DNA of 64,000 nucleotides. It comes from Haliotis asinina. Taxonomy: Eukaryota; Mollusca; Gastropoda; Lepetellida; Haliotidae. The position numbers and the translations under genes are program-made. Shown piece by piece: positions 61,421-64,000 of this stretch (within the stretch, counting starts at the first letter, position 1; every line of letters begins with the position of its first letter). The notes beneath the pieces are model-generated. The model saw only the letters and a list, made by a program, of their open reading frames with translations, was not told the origin of the DNA and did not search any database. The stretch lies in NCBI RefSeq assembly GCF_037392515.1, contig NC_090288.1, positions 3,279,501 through 3,343,500 of the forward strand, written 5' to 3'.

Positions 61421-62039
61421 GGAGAATTAGCTCATGATTTCGATGAACATCACGTTGACGAAGACAAATGAATAAGTTGATGAAGACGAAGGCATAGTTT
61501 AGTTGTTCAAACTTCTTTAGTTGGTTTCACAAGACATGACAAACAAACATACATGAATGAGGTGAGGGGACTTCCAGCTCAACCCCAGGGCCTTTCCTGC
61601 GACCGGCATAATCCTGCTCGCGGTCGTCCCTGAAAGGCAGTCGGAATGCCGGCCTCCACACGTACATCTCACCTACAGTATAGATGTGTGCATACATATA
61701 TATAGTTTTTAACAACAATACACAGGCAAAGATTCAACAAAGGACAGATAGAGAAACTATCTCCGGGGGTGCAAAAGTTGAATTTCACGGAACTGCGTTT
61801 TGACCCTCTAGCACTTCGTTCTACAGTTGATGTGATGACAGACACAGCCATGGGGGATGACCAATAAAGGCCATAAATATCATATACAGTAATTAATGGA
61901 AGTGACAAAGAGGAACAAGGTAGCTGACAAAACAATGTACTCTGCGGTAGTGATAAAGATCAAGATTGCAGATTGAATAATAATAACTAAATATCATATA
62001 GCCTGGCTACATAGGTTTTGGTCTGTAGAAATATTTGGA
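61421..62039. other. LINE interior, deleted or replaced
   Basis: No coding blocks are recognised between the endonuclease and RT relics. A single ~50-bp satellite fragment (about 61762-61812: GGGGGTGCAAAAGTTGAATT, CTGCGTTTTGACCCTCTAGC) is embedded here. Confidence 0.4.
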
Positions 62040-62495
62040 CATGGCTGTCCTCTAGTAGACACTATAACACAGTTGCTAAAGAAGACGAGCTCGAAAGGAC
62101 CGTTAAAAGTGGAACTTTCTAAACAAGATGCATTTGCACAACATTTTCATCAGACATTTATGGAAGATATTTGTAAGAGAATTGATGAACTGGATATGAG
62201 CAATGCTGAGGAATGTATTAATATTGCTATCTATCTTGTCAATGACAGCCTAATATCTGCAGCAGTGGCTACTTTGGGCAGTAAAAGGAAATGTGATATA
62301 TTCAAATCATATTAAAAACCATGGTTTATACGGGGATGCAAACTGGCACGTAAACAGTATGGTAAACATAATTGTGTCCAGAAAAGATCAAAATTTTAAA
62401 AAGAAATTGTTTTGCGTTTTCGTGGATTTCAGTAAAGCTTTGATACTGTCTGGACAGAGCGGTCTTTGGTGTAAATTCGAAGTAATATCGATGGA
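62040..62495 (+). pseudogene. LINE reverse-transcriptase fragment
   Basis: An N-terminal linker (SKQDAFAQHFHQTF...) is followed by FCVFVDFSKA, the first RT motif with the catalytic aspartate. A frameshift right after it would otherwise read FDTVW. The remaining RT is missing, since satellite sequence starts at 62504. Confidence 0.7.
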
Positions 62496-62503
62496 AAATG
62501 TTT

Positions 62504-64000
62504 CCGTTTTGCAACCCATGATGTATCCACCATTACCTTTCTGGGGGTGCAAAAGTTGACTTTCATGGAACTGCATTTTGAAGCCCTAGAACTCCATCAG
62601 GAACCTTCCTCTATCATTTTAGCTTGCTTTAGAACCTGTTGCTTCAAGTCACCTTTCTGCGTATTTGCAACCCATGATGTATCCACCATTACCCTTCCGG
62701 AAGTGTAAAAGTTGACTTGCACGGAACAGCGATTTGACCCTCTAGCGCTCCATCAGGAACCTTCCTCTATCATTTGAACTGGTTTGAAAACCTGTACATC
62801 CGATTCACCTTTTTGGGTATTTGCAAGCCATGATGTATCCACCATTACCCTTCCGGGAGTGCAAAAGTTGACTTTTACAAAACTTCATTTTGACCCTCTA
62901 GCTCTCTATCAGGAACCCTCCTCTATCACTTAAAACTGGTTTGAAAACCTGTAGCTTCAATTCACCTTTCAGCGTATTTGCAACCCATGATGTATCCACC
63001 ATTACCCTTTTTCGGGGTGCAAAAGTTGACTTTCACGGAACTGCGTTTTGACCCTCTAGCACTCCATCAGGAACCTTCCTCTATCATTTCAACTGGTTTG
63101 AAAACCTGTAGGTTCAATTCACCTTTATGCGTATTTGCAACCCATGATGTATCCACCATTACCCTTCAGGAAGTGAAAAAGCTGACTTTCACGGAACTGC
63201 ATTTTGACCCTCTAGCACTCCATCAGGAACCTTCCTCTATCATTTGAGCTGGTTTGAAAACCTGTAAATCCAATTCACCTTTTTGCGTATTTGCAACCCA
63301 TGATGTATCCACCATTACCTTTCTGGGGGTGCAAAAGATAACTTTCACCGAAGTGCATTTTGACAATCTAGAACTCCATCAGGAACGTTCCTCTATCATT
63401 TGAGCAGGTTTTGAAAACCTGTACATCCGATTCACCTTTTTGCGTATTTGCAAGCCTTGATGTATCCACCATTACCCTTCTGGGAGTGCAAAAGTTGACT
63501 TTTACGAAACTGCATTTTGGCCCTCTAGCACTCCATCAGAAACCTTCCTCTATCATTTGAGGTGGTTTTGAAACCTGTACATCCAATTCACCTTTTTGCG
63601 TATTTGCAACCCATGATGTATCCACCATTACCCTTCCGGGAGTGCAAAAGTTGACTTGCACGGAACTGCGTTTTGACCATCTAGCAGTTCATCAGGAAAC
63701 TTCCTCTATCATTTCAACTGGTTTTAAAACCTGTAGGTTCAATTCACCTTTGGGCGTACTTGCAACCCATGATGTATCCACCACTACCCTTCCGGGAGTG
63801 CCAAAGTTGACTTTTCCGAAACTGCATTTTGACAATCTAGAACTCCATCAGGAACGTTCCTCTATCATTTGAGCTGGTTTTGAAAACCTGTACATCCGAT
63901 TCACCTTTTTGCGTATTTGCAAGCCATGATATATCCACCATTACCCTTCTGGGAGTGCAAAAAGTTGACTTTGACGAAACTGCATTTTGGCCCTCTAGCA
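62504..64000 (+). repeat. ~156-bp satellite array, at least 9.5 monomers, open at the window end
   Basis: The landmark GCAACCCATGATGTATCC (or GCAAGCC) recurs at 62511, 62666, 62823, 62980, 63137, 63293, 63450, 63606, 63762 and 63919, spacing 155-157 bp. Inner landmarks are CTGCATTTTGACCCTCTAG, TCCATCAGGAACCTTCCTCT and CAATTCACCTTTTTGCG. The short frames inside are repeat by-products. Confidence 0.95.

Overview
The window is eukaryotic and intron-rich. It looks like a gastropod mollusc, most likely an abalone (Haliotis). The taxon call rests on recognising abalone-type SINEs: a complete copy at 15743-16011 ending in (ACTC)n, and tRNA-derived relatives at about 35.6, 42.9 and 50.0 kb. I could not run a search to confirm it.

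The only convincing host genes form one family of small single-domain beta/gamma-crystallins (84-87 aa). Seven copies are visible: copy 1 (minus, 0.3-2.6 kb), copy 2 (plus, pseudogene, 10.6-12.3 kb), copy 3 (plus, 19.2-22.0 kb), copy 4 (minus, only a degenerate exon at 24.3 kb), and copies 5, 6 and 7 (plus, starting at 36.0, 43.7 and 50.8 kb). The five intact copies share one architecture. A TATAAAAG-type promoter is followed by a short non-coding exon 1. Exon 2 is 32 nt and its last three bases are the ATG. Exon 3 encodes Greek-key motif A, and exon 4 encodes Greek-key motif B and the stop. The stop is followed at once by a splice-donor-like sequence, and a conserved block ending in AATAAA downstream looks like a 3'UTR exon. 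Every intact protein keeps both calcium-binding clamp motifs (DNxVSS and NNTASS), so all are predicted to bind two Ca2+.

Region by region: 0.3-8.7 kb holds copy 1, with its promoter inside a 3.5-kb head-to-tail duplication, so there are two promoter copies. 9-16 kb holds pseudogene copy 2, LINE and SINE debris. 16.67-18.67 kb is a pure 17-bp minisatellite. 18.7-22 kb is copy 3. 24.2-35.4 kb is a decayed paralogue of the 1.3-10 kb region, invaded by a Tc1-like transposon, by TTAA-flanked elements with TIR AGGTCACATGCAAC, and by an 823-bp tandem duplication. 35.47-58.2 kb is a triplication of a ~7.2-kb block. Each block carries one intact crystallin gene, a LINE 3' fragment in intron 2, a tRNA-derived SINE, a Tc1 HTH fragment and a few ~156-bp satellite monomers at the block edge. 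58.3-62.5 kb holds a foldback structure and a broken LINE. 62.5-64 kb is a ~156-bp satellite array that runs off the window.

The crystallin genes have no accompanying pathway here. The biology lies in local amplification of one Ca-binding fold, in promoter duplication and divergence between copies, and in the repeats that probably mediated it. Long open frames in the 17-bp array and in the (TTATA)n arrays are by-products of repeat composition.
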